From positions 517,600-581,599 of the forward strand of contig NZ_PZJW01000004.1 in assembly GCF_003206615.1 (NCBI RefSeq): a DNA stretch of 64,000 nucleotides, in the 5' to 3' direction. Positions 9,060 to 17,628 of this stretch are shown here, piece after piece. The DNA is from Salinicola acroporae. Lineage in GTDB: Bacteria > Pseudomonadota > Gammaproteobacteria > Pseudomonadales > Halomonadaceae. Position 1 is the stretch's first letter, and each line of letters starts with the position of its first letter. A model generated the notes under the pieces. The model did no database searches. It was not told the DNA's origin and saw nothing but the letters and a program-made list of their open reading frames with translations. A program made the position numbers and the translations under genes.

Positions 9060-10010
9060 ATGGATCCGTATCAGTCGATACCCGCCCGGGTGCAGGTCAC
9101 CGAGGTGGGACTCCGCGATGGGCTGCAGAACGAAGCCAGACGACTGAGCACCGATGAAAAGGTGACCCTGGCACGGTCGCTGGTCGCGGCCGGGGTTCGC
9201 GAGTTCGAGCTGACCTCGTTCGTCAGCCCGCGAGCGGTACCGGCGCTGGCTGATGCCACGGAACTGGTGAGGGCGCTGGCCGACATCCCCGACGTGCACT
9301 GGTCGGCGCTGGTTCCCAACGTCCGCGGCGCCGAGCGCGCGCTCGAGGCGGGTATCGACTCGGTGGTGCTGTTCGTGTCGGCCTCGGAGACCCACAACGC
9401 CAAGAACGTCAACCGCGACGTTGCCACCTCGCTTGCCGGTTTCGCCGAGATCGCGCGTCTGCTCGACGGTAGCGGCGTCGAACTGCGCGGCGCCATCGCC
9501 ACGGCCTTCGGTTGCCCGTTCGAGGGCGACATCGACGTCACCGCGGTGGGCGACATCGCCCGCGCCTTCGCCGACCTTGGCGTTCGCCGCTTAGCGCTGG
9601 GCGACACGACCGGCATGGCGACGCCACCCCTGGTCAGCGAGCGAATTCTTCACCTGCGCGAGGTGGCGCCCTCCCTCTCTCCGACGCTGCATTTCCACAA
9701 TACCCGTGGCATCGGGCTGGCCAACGTGATGCAGGGCCTGTCGCTCGGAGTCGACCGCTACGAGAGCGCCATCGGCGGGCTGGGCGGATGCCCCTTCGCC
9801 CCCGGCGCCACCGGCAATATTGCCAGCGAGGACCTGGTCTATCTGCTCACCGAGATGGGCATCGGCACCGGTATCGAGCTGGCAGCGCTGATCGAGGCGG
9901 GTCAACTGGCCACCCAATTGATAGGGCGGCCGCTGCCAGCGCAGGTCACCAAGGCCGGACGGCGACTGGCGCTCAACGGCAGCGACGCCGTCGCCACGGC
10001 ACGGGGATGA
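9060..10010 (+). CDS. Hydroxymethylglutaryl-CoA lyase family enzyme
   Basis: TIM-barrel lyase of the DRE-metallolyase/HMGL group, 316 residues. It carries LRDGLQNE near the N-terminus (Arg19 and Asp20 are the conserved catalytic pair), the metal ligand motif HFHNTRG (about 220) and the flexible-loop catalytic cysteine in GLGGCPFAPGATGN (about 240-253). These are the residues of true HMG-CoA lyases, so cleavage of a 3-hydroxy-3-methylacyl-CoA to acetyl-CoA and a keto acid is likely. It is not next to leucine-degradation genes. Instead it overlaps a CoA-transferase by four bases (ATGA) and leads a TTT uptake operon, which suggests the CoA ester is made from an imported dicarboxylate. A 5-bp inverted repeat (AACCA/TGGTT, 9022-9040) lies just upstream. 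Confidence 0.85.
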   Translation: MDPYQSIPARVQVTEVGLRDGLQNEARRLSTDEKVTLARSLVAAGVREFELTSFVSPRAVPALADATELVRALADIPDVHWSALVPNVRGAERALEAGIDSVVLFVSASETHNAKNVNRDVATSLAGFAEIARLLDGSGVELRGAIATAFGCPFEGDIDVTAVGDIARAFADLGVRRLALGDTTGMATPPLVSERILHLREVAPSLSPTLHFHNTRGIGLANVMQGLSLGVDRYESAIGGLGGCPFAPGATGNIASEDLVYLLTEMGIGTGIELAALIEAGQLATQLIGRPLPAQVTKAGRRLALNGSDAVATARG

Positions 10011-11218
10011 GCATGCCATCGTTGTCCTTCCCGACCGCCGGCTCACTCGATGGCATTCGCGTCATCGATCTTACGCGGGTCATCTCCGGCCCCTTCTGTA
10101 CCCAGATGCTCGGCGATCACGGAGCCGACGTGATCAAGGTCGAGCCGCCCCGGCGCGGCGACGTGGTGCGCGCCCAGGGCAACATCGTCGAAGGCTTGAG
10201 CTGGTACTTCGCCCAGTTCAATCGCAACAAGCGCTCGCTGACCCTGGATCTTCGCAGCGAGAGCGGCAAGGCGCTGCTCTGGCGACTGCTCGAGGAAGCC
10301 GACGTGCTGGTGGAGAATTTCCGTCCCGGCGTGCTGGCCAGGATGGGCCTGGACGACACCACGCTCCGCGAGCGTTTTCCGCGCCTGGTGGTCGGGCGAA
10401 TCAACGGCTTCGGCTCCGAGGGGCCCTATCGTGATCGGCCGGCCTACGATTTCATCGCCCAGGCGATGAGCGGCTTCATGAGCGTCAATGGCACGAGTGA
10501 TGGCGAGCCCATGCGGGCGGCCCCGCCGCTCAGCGACATGGTCGCCAGCCAGAACCTGGCTTTCGGGCTCTGCGCCGCGCTGGTGCGGCGTGAGCGGACC
10601 GGCCGGGGAGAGATCGTCGAGACCGCCCTGACCAATGGCCTGATCGGGATGATGGGCTACCTCGCGGCGGAGTATTTCGCCACCGATCAGGTGCCAGCCC
10701 GGACCGGCAACGACCATCCCATGGTCTATCCCTACGGCCTGTTCCAGGCCAGCGACGGCGACGTGGCGATCGCGCCAAGCAACGACGCCATGGTCGCGCG
10801 ACTGCTGGGCGCGCTGGACCAGTTGGAACTGCTCGAGGACGAGCGCTTTGCCGACAATCGCCGCCGCATGATCCATCGCGAGGCCCTGCGCGATCGCCTT
10901 AATGCCGTGATCGGCACTCGCAGCGTGGCGGAGTGGATCGCGCATCTCAACGAGGCCGGGGTCCCCTGCGGCCGTGTCCACAGCCTGCGCGACACCTTCG
11001 CCGACCCCCAGGTCCAGGCCCAGCAGATGCGCCTGGAGCTCGATCAGGGTAAACACGGCCGGGTGCCGACCACGGGCTTTCCGGTGAAGATGAGCGAAGC
11101 GCCGGCGGCGGTCTATCGCCACGTGCCGGCCCTGGGCGAGCATACCCGAGAGATTCTGACCCAACTGGGCATCGACGAGACGGAGCTGCAACGACTTCAA
11201 GACGAGGGGGTCGTCTGA
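10007..11218 (+). CDS. Class III (CaiB/BaiF) CoA-transferase
   Basis: 403 residues, standard for the formyl-CoA transferase family. Recognisable features are the N-terminal GIRVIDLTRVISGPFCTQMLGD start, the VENFRPGVLARMGL segment, and the GFGSEGPYRDRPAYDF region. The stretch PPLSDMVAS holds the aspartate expected to form the acyl anhydride. Members swap CoA between carboxylates, commonly from succinyl-CoA. The ATG at 10007 overlaps the lyase stop (ATGA), so the two are translationally coupled; ATG 10013 is an alternative start. Next to an HMG-CoA-lyase-like enzyme and a TTT transporter, activation of an imported dicarboxylate such as 3-hydroxy-3-methylglutarate is the simplest role. The true substrate is unproven. 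Confidence 0.88.
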   Translation: MSMPSLSFPTAGSLDGIRVIDLTRVISGPFCTQMLGDHGADVIKVEPPRRGDVVRAQGNIVEGLSWYFAQFNRNKRSLTLDLRSESGKALLWRLLEEADVLVENFRPGVLARMGLDDTTLRERFPRLVVGRINGFGSEGPYRDRPAYDFIAQAMSGFMSVNGTSDGEPMRAAPPLSDMVASQNLAFGLCAALVRRERTGRGEIVETALTNGLIGMMGYLAAEYFATDQVPARTGNDHPMVYPYGLFQASDGDVAIAPSNDAMVARLLGALDQLELLEDERFADNRRRMIHREALRDRLNAVIGTRSVAEWIAHLNEAGVPCGRVHSLRDTFADPQVQAQQMRLELDQGKHGRVPTTGFPVKMSEAPAAVYRHVPALGEHTREILTQLGIDETELQRLQDEGVV

Positions 11219-11268
11219 CCTCCTCGACACGCTGGCGAAGGCATGACACCGACACAAGGAACAACAAC

Positions 11269-12264
11269 ATGGCTATCTCTCTGCGACCCTTGCACACCCT
11301 GGCGGTCTCGCTCCTGTTGGCAGGGGGCCTGACGGTCAGCGCCCCGAGTCAGGCGTTGCCGATCAGCGATTGCCTGGCACCGGCCGACCCGGGCGGCGGC
11401 TGGGACTTCACCTGCCGGTCGGTGGGCAAGCTGCTCCATGAACTCGGCCTGGTCGACAGCCCCGTGCGAGTGATCAACATGCCTGGCGGCGTCGGCGCCG
11501 TGGCCTTCTCCAACGTGGCCGGGAAGCGTGCAGGCGACAGCAACTTGATCGTGGCCACCAGCACCGTGGGAGTGACCCAGATTGCCCAGGGGCGCTATCC
11601 GGGGGATGTCGATACCATGCGCTGGCTGGCCATGCTGGGCACTGACGTCGGGGTGATCCTGGTCGATGACGACAGCCCCTACCAGAGCCTCGACGAGCTG
11701 CTCGAGGCGATGGTCGACGATCCCACTTCGGTCGTCATGGCCGGATCCAGCGGTATCGGTGGCTGGGACCACGTCCGGGCCCTGATGCTGGCCAAGGCCG
11801 CAGGCCTGTCGAGCGACCAGACCGGCAGCGTGCGCTGGGTGCAGTTCGATGGCGGCGGCCCCGCCGTGACCCAGATGATGGGCGGGCACGTGGACGCGGT
11901 GTCCACGGACCTGGGCGAGATTGCCGGTTTCATCAAGTCGGGTGACGTCAGGGTGCTGGCGGTGCTCGCCGACGAGCCGCTGGCCCCGCCCTTCGACGAC
12001 CTGCCGACGGCGGTCTCCCAGGGCTATGAGGTGGCCGGCTACAACTGGCGGGGGTTCTATACCGGCGGCGAGGTCTCGGATGCCGATTACCAGGCGATGG
12101 TCGATACCCTGAAGACGCTCTACGATTCGCCGGAATGGAAGCAGGTCGCCGAGCGCAACGGCCTGGTCCCCTTATGGCGCGGCGGTGACGAGTTCGATGC
12201 CTTCGTCCGTGACACGGCCGACAAGGTCGAAAGCATCTCCCAGGAGATCGGAGTCATCCAGTGA
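11269..12264 (+). CDS. tctC: TTT transporter periplasmic binding protein TctC (system 1)
   Basis: 331-residue Bug/TctC-family solute receptor. A signal peptide of about 29 residues ends near SAPSQA. The mature protein opens with DCLAPADPGGGWDFTCR, where the PGGGWD loop is the family's carboxylate-binding first loop; later landmarks are INMPGGVGAVAF and the FDGGGPAVTQMMGGHVD segment. Such receptors deliver di- or tricarboxylates to TctAB. It follows the CoA-transferase by 50 bases and overlaps tctB by four, so it belongs to the five-gene operon 9060-14250. Confidence 0.93.
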   Translation: MAISLRPLHTLAVSLLLAGGLTVSAPSQALPISDCLAPADPGGGWDFTCRSVGKLLHELGLVDSPVRVINMPGGVGAVAFSNVAGKRAGDSNLIVATSTVGVTQIAQGRYPGDVDTMRWLAMLGTDVGVILVDDDSPYQSLDELLEAMVDDPTSVVMAGSSGIGGWDHVRALMLAKAAGLSSDQTGSVRWVQFDGGGPAVTQMMGGHVDAVSTDLGEIAGFIKSGDVRVLAVLADEPLAPPFDDLPTAVSQGYEVAGYNWRGFYTGGEVSDADYQAMVDTLKTLYDSPEWKQVAERNGLVPLWRGGDEFDAFVRDTADKVESISQEIGVIQ

Positions 12265-12734
12265 CGGCGGAAGCATCGGGCGCTGCGCCCTCCACGGCGG
12301 CACTCGGCGATCGTATCGCCGGGGCCGTGCTGGCCCTGCTGGCGGTGGCTGCCTGGTGGCACGCCCAGACCTTCGTCTCCGGTTTTCGCCAACCGGTGGG
12401 GCCGGATCTGTTTCCGCGTCTGGTCTGCGTGCCGCTGGGTGTGCTGGCGCTCTACCTGATGTGCCGGCCCGGGCTCAATCAGCGCTGGCCGCGCGGCGTG
12501 GCGCTGCTGCGGCAGGCGGGACTGCTGGTCGTGCTCGGCGGCTATGCCGGTTTCCTTGAATCCTGGGGGTTTCTGCCGGCAACGCTGGTCGGCAGCGTGC
12601 TGTTGATTCGACTGTTCGATGCCGCGTGGCGACAGGCGCTGGTCAGCGGGGTGTCGTTGACGGTGATCCTCTATCTGCTGTTCGAGTACGCGCTGGGCAT
12701 CCCGCTGCCCGCCGTCCCCGGACTCGGCGTTTGA
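12261..12734 (+). CDS. tctB: TTT transporter small membrane subunit TctB (system 1)
   Basis: 157 residues with about four hydrophobic segments, the size and topology of TctB. Typical elements are QPVGPDLFPRLVCVPLG after the first helix and the end LYLLFEYALGIPLPAVPGLGV. It starts with GTG at 12261 inside the tctC stop (overlap of four bases). TctB is the poorly conserved subunit that partners TctA in sodium- or proton-driven carboxylate import. Confidence 0.9.
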   Translation: MTAEASGAAPSTAALGDRIAGAVLALLAVAAWWHAQTFVSGFRQPVGPDLFPRLVCVPLGVLALYLMCRPGLNQRWPRGVALLRQAGLLVVLGGYAGFLESWGFLPATLVGSVLLIRLFDAAWRQALVSGVSLTVILYLLFEYALGIPLPAVPGLGV

Positions 12735-12747
12735 GGGCCGGCATGCC

Positions 12748-14250
12748 ATGGATATTCTCGTCTTTCTGCTGCACGGTTTCGCGATCGCCCTCGAACCCCA
12801 GAATCTCTTCCTGGCCCTGATCGGCTGCGCCGTGGGTACGCTGATCGGTGCCTTGCCGGGGCTGGGGCCGGTCAACGGGGTGGCACTGCTGATTCCCTTG
12901 GCGTTCAACTTCGGACTGTCGCCCACTGCCGCGCTGATCCTGCTGGTCAGTGTCTATTACGGCACCATGTACGGTGGGCGCATCAGCTCGATCGTGCTCA
13001 ACATCCCCGGCGACGAGCCGGCGATGATGACCACGCTCGACGGTTATCCGATGGCGCTGAAAGGGCGGGGCGGGGAAGCGCTGGGACTGTCCGCGGTGGC
13101 GTCGTTCGTCGGCGCGACCGTGGCGACCATCGGCTTGACGCTCTTTGCGCCGTTACTGGTGGGGTTCGCCATCCGTTTCGGGCCTGCCGAGTACTTCGCG
13201 CTGTTCATGCTGGCGTTCGCTACCATCGGCGGGGTGACCAGCGGCAGCTTCACCAAGAGCTTCATCGCCGCAGGCCTTGGACTGTTGCTGGGCACGGTAG
13301 GCCTCGACCCGGCGACTGGCGTGTCGCGTTACACCTTCGGCCTCTACGAACTCTACGACGGCATCGACTTCATCGCCGCGCTGGTCGGGCTGTTCGCCAT
13401 CTCGGAATGCCTGCTCCTGCTCGAGGATCGCCGCCGGGAGACCGCCACCAACCAGGAACTGGGATCAGCCATTCCCGGGATGAAGAGCGCCCGCAAGTGC
13501 GCGCCGACCATCGCGCGTGGCTCGCTGATCGGCTTCGTCGCCGGCGTGCTGCCGGGGGCCGGGGCCTCGTTGGGCAGCTTTCTCTCCTACACGCTGGAGA
13601 AGCGCTGGCTGGGACGCAAGGGCGATTTCGGCAACGGAGACCCGCGTGGCGTGGCCGCGCCCGAGGCGGGTAACAACGCTGCCGCCGGCGGTGCCCTGAT
13701 TCCCATGCTGTCGCTGGGCATTCCGGGCAGCGGCACGACCGCCATCCTGCTGGCGCTGCTGCTGTCGATGAACATCACTCCTGGGCCGCTACTGTTCGAA
13801 CAGCAGCCCGACATGGTGTGGGGACTGGTGGCGGCGCTGTTCATCGGCAACATCATGCTGCTGGTGCTGAACGTGCCGCTGGTGGGCCTGTTTGCCCGTG
13901 TGTTGCGGGCCCCCTCCTGGCTATTGATGCCGGTGGTGATCCTGGTGGCGTTCGTGGGCGTCTACTCGCTCAACAACAGCGCTTTCGACCTCTACGTCAT
14001 GCTGGCCTTCGGGGTGCTGGGCTACGTGCTGCGCAAGCTGGACATTCCCTCCGTGCCGGTGGTGCTGGGGCTGTTGCTGGGCGGGCAGATGGAGTTCAAC
14101 CTGCGCCGGGCCATGTCCATCTCGGGAGGCGACTGGAGCATTCTGGTCTCCAGCGGTATCTCGATCGGCATCTACGCGTTCGCCGCTGCCCTGATGGCGG
14201 CCGGGCTGCTTTTCGCCTGGTGGCTGAAGCGGGAGGAGGCCGGACGCTGA
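12748..14250 (+). CDS. tctA: TTT transporter large permease TctA (system 1)
   Basis: 500-residue inner-membrane permease with about 11-12 hydrophobic segments. The family signature GALPGLGPVNGVALLIPLAF occurs at about residues 31-50, followed by YGGRISSIVLNIPGDEPA and, in the second half, GVLPGAGASLGSF and the GIPGSGTTAILLA repeat. These glycine-rich loops are the inverted-repeat transport signature of TctA. It lies 13 bases after tctB and closes the operon; no clear terminator follows. Confidence 0.94.
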   Translation: MDILVFLLHGFAIALEPQNLFLALIGCAVGTLIGALPGLGPVNGVALLIPLAFNFGLSPTAALILLVSVYYGTMYGGRISSIVLNIPGDEPAMMTTLDGYPMALKGRGGEALGLSAVASFVGATVATIGLTLFAPLLVGFAIRFGPAEYFALFMLAFATIGGVTSGSFTKSFIAAGLGLLLGTVGLDPATGVSRYTFGLYELYDGIDFIAALVGLFAISECLLLLEDRRRETATNQELGSAIPGMKSARKCAPTIARGSLIGFVAGVLPGAGASLGSFLSYTLEKRWLGRKGDFGNGDPRGVAAPEAGNNAAAGGALIPMLSLGIPGSGTTAILLALLLSMNITPGPLLFEQQPDMVWGLVAALFIGNIMLLVLNVPLVGLFARVLRAPSWLLMPVVILVAFVGVYSLNNSAFDLYVMLAFGVLGYVLRKLDIPSVPVVLGLLLGGQMEFNLRRAMSISGGDWSILVSSGISIGIYAFAAALMAAGLLFAWWLKREEAGR

Positions 14251-14348
14251 CCCTTCCCGGCACCGCCCGCAGGGGAGGTCGACGGGCCAGACGGCGACCC
14301 AGGCAGGTTCCCGAATTTAACCTCGATCACAAAAACCGCTAGTCTGAC

Positions 14349-14389
14349 ACGACGCCCGGCGCTGGCTACCATGCCAAGCCGGGCGTCGT
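14349..14389. repeat. 12-bp perfect inverted repeat upstream of the alpha-glucosidase
   Basis: ACGACGCCCGGC (14349-14360) and its complement GCCGGGCGTCGT (14378-14389) flank a 17-base spacer. No T-run follows on either strand, so an intrinsic terminator is unlikely unless it works with other factors. It sits 57 bp before the alpha-glucosidase start and could be an operator, an mRNA leader hairpin or the end structure of the TTT operon. Confidence 0.5.
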
Positions 14390-14445
14390 CGTCGCTGGCT
14401 GATCGTTACCGGCGTGAAATAGATGACACCAACACGGGAACTCGC

Positions 14446-16194
14446 ATGTCCGATTCGACCCAATGGTGGCGTGGCAGCGTCATCTATCAGATATATCCCA
14501 GAAGCTTCATGGACGCGCGTGGCGATGGCATCGGCGATCTGCCCGGGATTACCTCGAAGCTGGACTATGTCGCCGAACTGGGTGTCGATGCGATCTGGAT
14601 TTCGCCGTTCTTTCCCTCGCCGATGAAGGACTTTGGCTACGATGTCACCGACTATCGTGGTGTCGACCCGATGTTCGGCTCCTTTCACGACTTCCAGATG
14701 CTGCTCGAGCGGGCTCACGGGCTGGGACTGAAAGTGATCATCGACCTGGTGCTCAGTCATACCTCGGATCAGCACCACTGGTTCATCCAGAGTCGCAGCT
14801 CGCGGGAAAACCAGAAATCCGACTGGTACGTGTGGGCCGATCCCAAGCCCGATGGCACACCGCCCAACAACTGGCTCTCCTTCTTCAGCGGCAGCGCCTG
14901 GACGTTCGACAGCCGGCGTCGCCAGTACTACCTGCACAACTTCCTCTCCTGCCAGCCGGACCTCAACTTTCACAATCCGGCGGTGCGCAAGGAGCAGCTC
15001 GACAACGCCCGCTTCTGGCTCGATCTGGGTGTCGACGGCTTTCGCCTGGATACCTCGAATTTCTACTTCCACAGTCTGGCGCTGCAGGATAACCCGGCGC
15101 TCGGCAGCGGCGAACTCAAGACGCCCAGTGTCCCGGCATCGAACCCCTATTCGATGCAGCGCCACCAGTTCGATATCAGCCAGCCGGAGAATCTCGGCTT
15201 CCTGAGCGAACTGCGCGCCTTGATGGACGAGTACCCCGGCACCATGACGGTGGGCGAGATATCCGACGATCGCCCGCTGGAGCGCATGGTCGAGTACACC
15301 ATCGGCGAAGACCGGCTCCACATGGCCTACACCTTCGACCTGTTCGATGCCGAGTTCAGCGCCCAGCGGCTGCGGGACATCATCGAGCATTTCCAGTATT
15401 ACGCGGGCGACGCCTGGCCCTGCTGGGCGCTCTCCAATCACGACGTGATGCGTGTCGTCTCGCGCTGGACCCAGCACGAGAACCTGGAGCAGCAAGGGCC
15501 GCTGGTGGCCAAGGTCGCGACGGTCATGCTCTGCTCGCTCTACGGTAGCCTTTGCCTCTACCAGGGCGAGGAGCTGGGGTTGCCGGAAGCGGACGTCCCC
15601 TACGAGCGCCTGGTCGACCCCTACGGGCTGGCGCTATGGCCGGATTACAAGGGGCGCGACGGCTGCCGTACGCCGATGCCCTGGACGAGCGGCGAATACG
15701 GCGGCTTCACCTCGATGGAGCCTTGGCTGCCGGTGGATGGCCATCATCGTCAGCTGTCGGTGGAACGCCAGCTCGCCGACGCGGACAGTACCCTGCGCGT
15801 GACGCGCGAGTTCCTGCACTGGCGCAAGTCGCAGTCGGCGATGGTCGACGGCACCTTGATCCTGGGCGACTTCGACGACGACTTGCTGGGCTGGTTGCGG
15901 GTCTCGCGGGACCAGGCGATTCTGGCGGTCTTCAACCTCACCCACGAAACGCGCCACACCAGCCTTCCGGACGGCGCTGGCGAGATCGTCTATCAGGCGG
16001 GATTCACGGCGCACCTCGAGAATGGCGAGCTGACTCTGCCCGCCTTCCAGGCCGCATTCGTGCATGTCGACCGGGCTAGCATCGACCCCCGGGCCCTGAT
16101 CGACCAGGAGCCCGACCCCGAGCGCAAGGGCTTCCTCAGCCGACTGCTGGGGTCGCTGATTGGGCAGGACGAGGGCGGAGCGCGGCAGGGCTGA
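14446..16194 (+). CDS. GH13 alpha-glucosidase (Halomonas H11 type)
   Basis: 582-residue cytoplasmic glycoside hydrolase of family 13, likely hydrolysing and transglucosylating alpha-glucosides such as maltose or sucrose. The four GH13 regions are visible: VISHTSDQH-like LSHTSDQH, GFRLDTSNF with nucleophile Asp202, VGEISDD with acid/base Glu271, and ALSNHD with Asp333. With the ATG at 14446 these numbers coincide with those I recall for the crystallised Halomonas sp. H11 enzyme, which supports this start over one at 14371. There is a GGGAA ribosome site. It is about 40 residues longer at the C-terminus than the roughly 538-residue H11 protein, ending in a charged tail. No sugar transporter adjoins it. 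Confidence 0.93.
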   Translation: MSDSTQWWRGSVIYQIYPRSFMDARGDGIGDLPGITSKLDYVAELGVDAIWISPFFPSPMKDFGYDVTDYRGVDPMFGSFHDFQMLLERAHGLGLKVIIDLVLSHTSDQHHWFIQSRSSRENQKSDWYVWADPKPDGTPPNNWLSFFSGSAWTFDSRRRQYYLHNFLSCQPDLNFHNPAVRKEQLDNARFWLDLGVDGFRLDTSNFYFHSLALQDNPALGSGELKTPSVPASNPYSMQRHQFDISQPENLGFLSELRALMDEYPGTMTVGEISDDRPLERMVEYTIGEDRLHMAYTFDLFDAEFSAQRLRDIIEHFQYYAGDAWPCWALSNHDVMRVVSRWTQHENLEQQGPLVAKVATVMLCSLYGSLCLYQGEELGLPEADVPYERLVDPYGLALWPDYKGRDGCRTPMPWTSGEYGGFTSMEPWLPVDGHHRQLSVERQLADADSTLRVTREFLHWRKSQSAMVDGTLILGDFDDDLLGWLRVSRDQAILAVFNLTHETRHTSLPDGAGEIVYQAGFTAHLENGELTLPAFQAAFVHVDRASIDPRALIDQEPDPERKGFLSRLLGSLIGQDEGGARQG

Positions 16195-16220
16195 GCCCAC
16201 GCCCGGGTCCGACCGGTGGC

Positions 16221-17330
16221 TCACCCGCCCCAGTAGTCGCGGGCCAGGTCGACCACTAGCCGTACCTTGTCCCACTGTGCCCGTTCGGCGAGTTCGTTGC
16301 CCTCCTCGGTGGAGGCGAAACCGCACTGCGGGCTCAGACAGAGCTGCTGCCGGTCAACGAACCGCGTGGCCTCGTCGAGACGCGCCCTGACGGCCTGCGG
16401 ATCCTCGAGTTCGCCCACCTTGGTGGTGATCAGCCCCAGCACCGCCTGTTGGTGGCCCTCCGGGACGAAGCGCAGCGGATCGAAGCTGCCAGCGCGATCG
16501 CTGTCGTATTCCAGGAACCAGGCATCGACGTTGACGCGGCCGAACAGGGTCTCGGCCACCGGCTCGTAACCGCCTTCGCTGATCCAGGTGGAGCGGAAGT
16601 TGCCGCGACAGACGTGGAGCGAGACGTGGAGGTCGCCCGGCTTGTCGGCGAGGGCGTGGTTGAGCATCTCGGCGTAGATCGCCTGCAGTCGGTCGGGGTC
16701 GTCGCCGCGGTCCCGGGCCGCCTGCAGCTCTTTTTCCGAGCAGAGATAGGCCCACACGGTGTCGTCCAGTTGCAAATAGCGGCAGCCGGCATCATAGAAA
16801 CCGCGAACGGCATCGCGGTAGGCGTCGGCGGTGTCGGCGAAAAAGGCGTCCAGGCTGGGGTAGACGCCACTGTCGATCTTCTTGCGACCGCCGCGGAAGT
16901 GCAGCACGCTGGGGCTCGGGATCGTCATCTTGGGCGTGACGCTGGCGACGCTGGCCAGATAGCGGAAGTGATCCAGCATCGGATGGGTATCGTTGAATCC
17001 GACCTTACCGTCGACCCGGATCTGCTTCGCCCCCGTCTGCACGCCCTGAAACTGAATGCCCTGATCACCGGTGAAGCCGGTGACGCCAGCGAGCTGCTCG
17101 AGGAAATCGAAGTGCCACCAGGCGCGGCGGAACTCGCCGTCGGTCACCACCTCGAGGCCGGCGGCTTCCTGCTGCTCGACCACCTGACGAATCTCCCGAT
17201 CCTCGACGGCCTTGAGCGCGGCGGCGTCGATATCGCCCTGGTGGAAGAGGGCCCGGGCCTCCTTCAGCGCCGACGGGCGAAGAAAGCTGCCGACGATATC
17301 GGCTCGGAATGGGGGATGCGCTTGCGACAT
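16221..17330 (-). CDS. MetE C-terminal-domain family methyltransferase (YxjG/YxjH-like)
   Basis: 369-residue cobalamin-independent methionine-synthase-type barrel without the N-terminal MetE half. The N-terminus has RADIVGSFLRP, and the barrel includes VTDGEFRR, the YLQLDDTVWAYL segment, the zinc-site HVCRGN (His and Cys) and the C-terminal CLSPQCGFAST with the last zinc cysteine. Thus the Zn-binding His, Cys and Cys are present and activity is plausible. The methyl donor of stand-alone members is uncertain. The ATG at 17330 is chosen for its perfect AAAGGAGG ribosome site over an upstream start at 17420. MetR-like boxes lie about 100 bp upstream. It is divergent from the oxaloacetate decarboxylase-like gene. 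Confidence 0.85.
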   Translation of the reverse strand: MSQAHPPFRADIVGSFLRPSALKEARALFHQGDIDAAALKAVEDREIRQVVEQQEAAGLEVVTDGEFRRAWWHFDFLEQLAGVTGFTGDQGIQFQGVQTGAKQIRVDGKVGFNDTHPMLDHFRYLASVASVTPKMTIPSPSVLHFRGGRKKIDSGVYPSLDAFFADTADAYRDAVRGFYDAGCRYLQLDDTVWAYLCSEKELQAARDRGDDPDRLQAIYAEMLNHALADKPGDLHVSLHVCRGNFRSTWISEGGYEPVAETLFGRVNVDAWFLEYDSDRAGSFDPLRFVPEGHQQAVLGLITTKVGELEDPQAVRARLDEATRFVDRQQLCLSPQCGFASTEEGNELAERAQWDKVRLVVDLARDYWGG

Positions 17331-17428
17331 GAACTTGCCTCCTTTGCTGGGACCTCGCCATGCGGTGTCATCGGCGGGTGGCGATGGCGAGGTCGCCAAT
17401 GATGCGGGCTGGGCGGCCATTCGGCCAG

Positions 17429-17463
17429 TGAAGCGAGTTCAAGCTGAGCATGTGTATCGTTCA
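17429..17463. promoter_or_regulatory. Tandem MetR-type boxes upstream of the metE-like gene
   Basis: TGAAGCGAGTTCA (17429-17441) is a perfect TGAA-N5-TTCA dyad, the MetR box, and fits the LysR-family T-N11-A rule. A weaker copy TGTGTATCGTTCA (17451-17463) starts 22 bp away, about two helical turns. Paired boxes of this kind precede metE in enteric bacteria. No metR gene is present in the window. The rest of the 298-bp divergent gap (17331-17628) shows no other feature I can name. Confidence 0.6.
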
Positions 17464-17628
17464 TCGTGAGGTGGGTGGCCGAGGTGACCGGCGTCGCGCT
17501 CTCAAACTTTAGTGGTAGGATTGTCGGCCCCCGCCGACGCATTCACCGACGTGCCATCGGCATCGGCCGGGAGTCTTTTTCCATCGCGCCCCAACGTCGA
17601 ACGCCGGGGTAAAGAACAGGAGTGTCCC

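Noticed and set aside
7454..9061. A 535-codon minus-strand frame opposite ntrC
   Set aside because: Antisense shadow of the clear NtrC coding frame.
9060..10010. HMG-CoA lyase as part of leucine catabolism
   Set aside because: No isovaleryl-CoA dehydrogenase or methylcrotonyl-CoA carboxylase genes are nearby, and the gene is coupled to a CoA-transferase and TTT genes instead.
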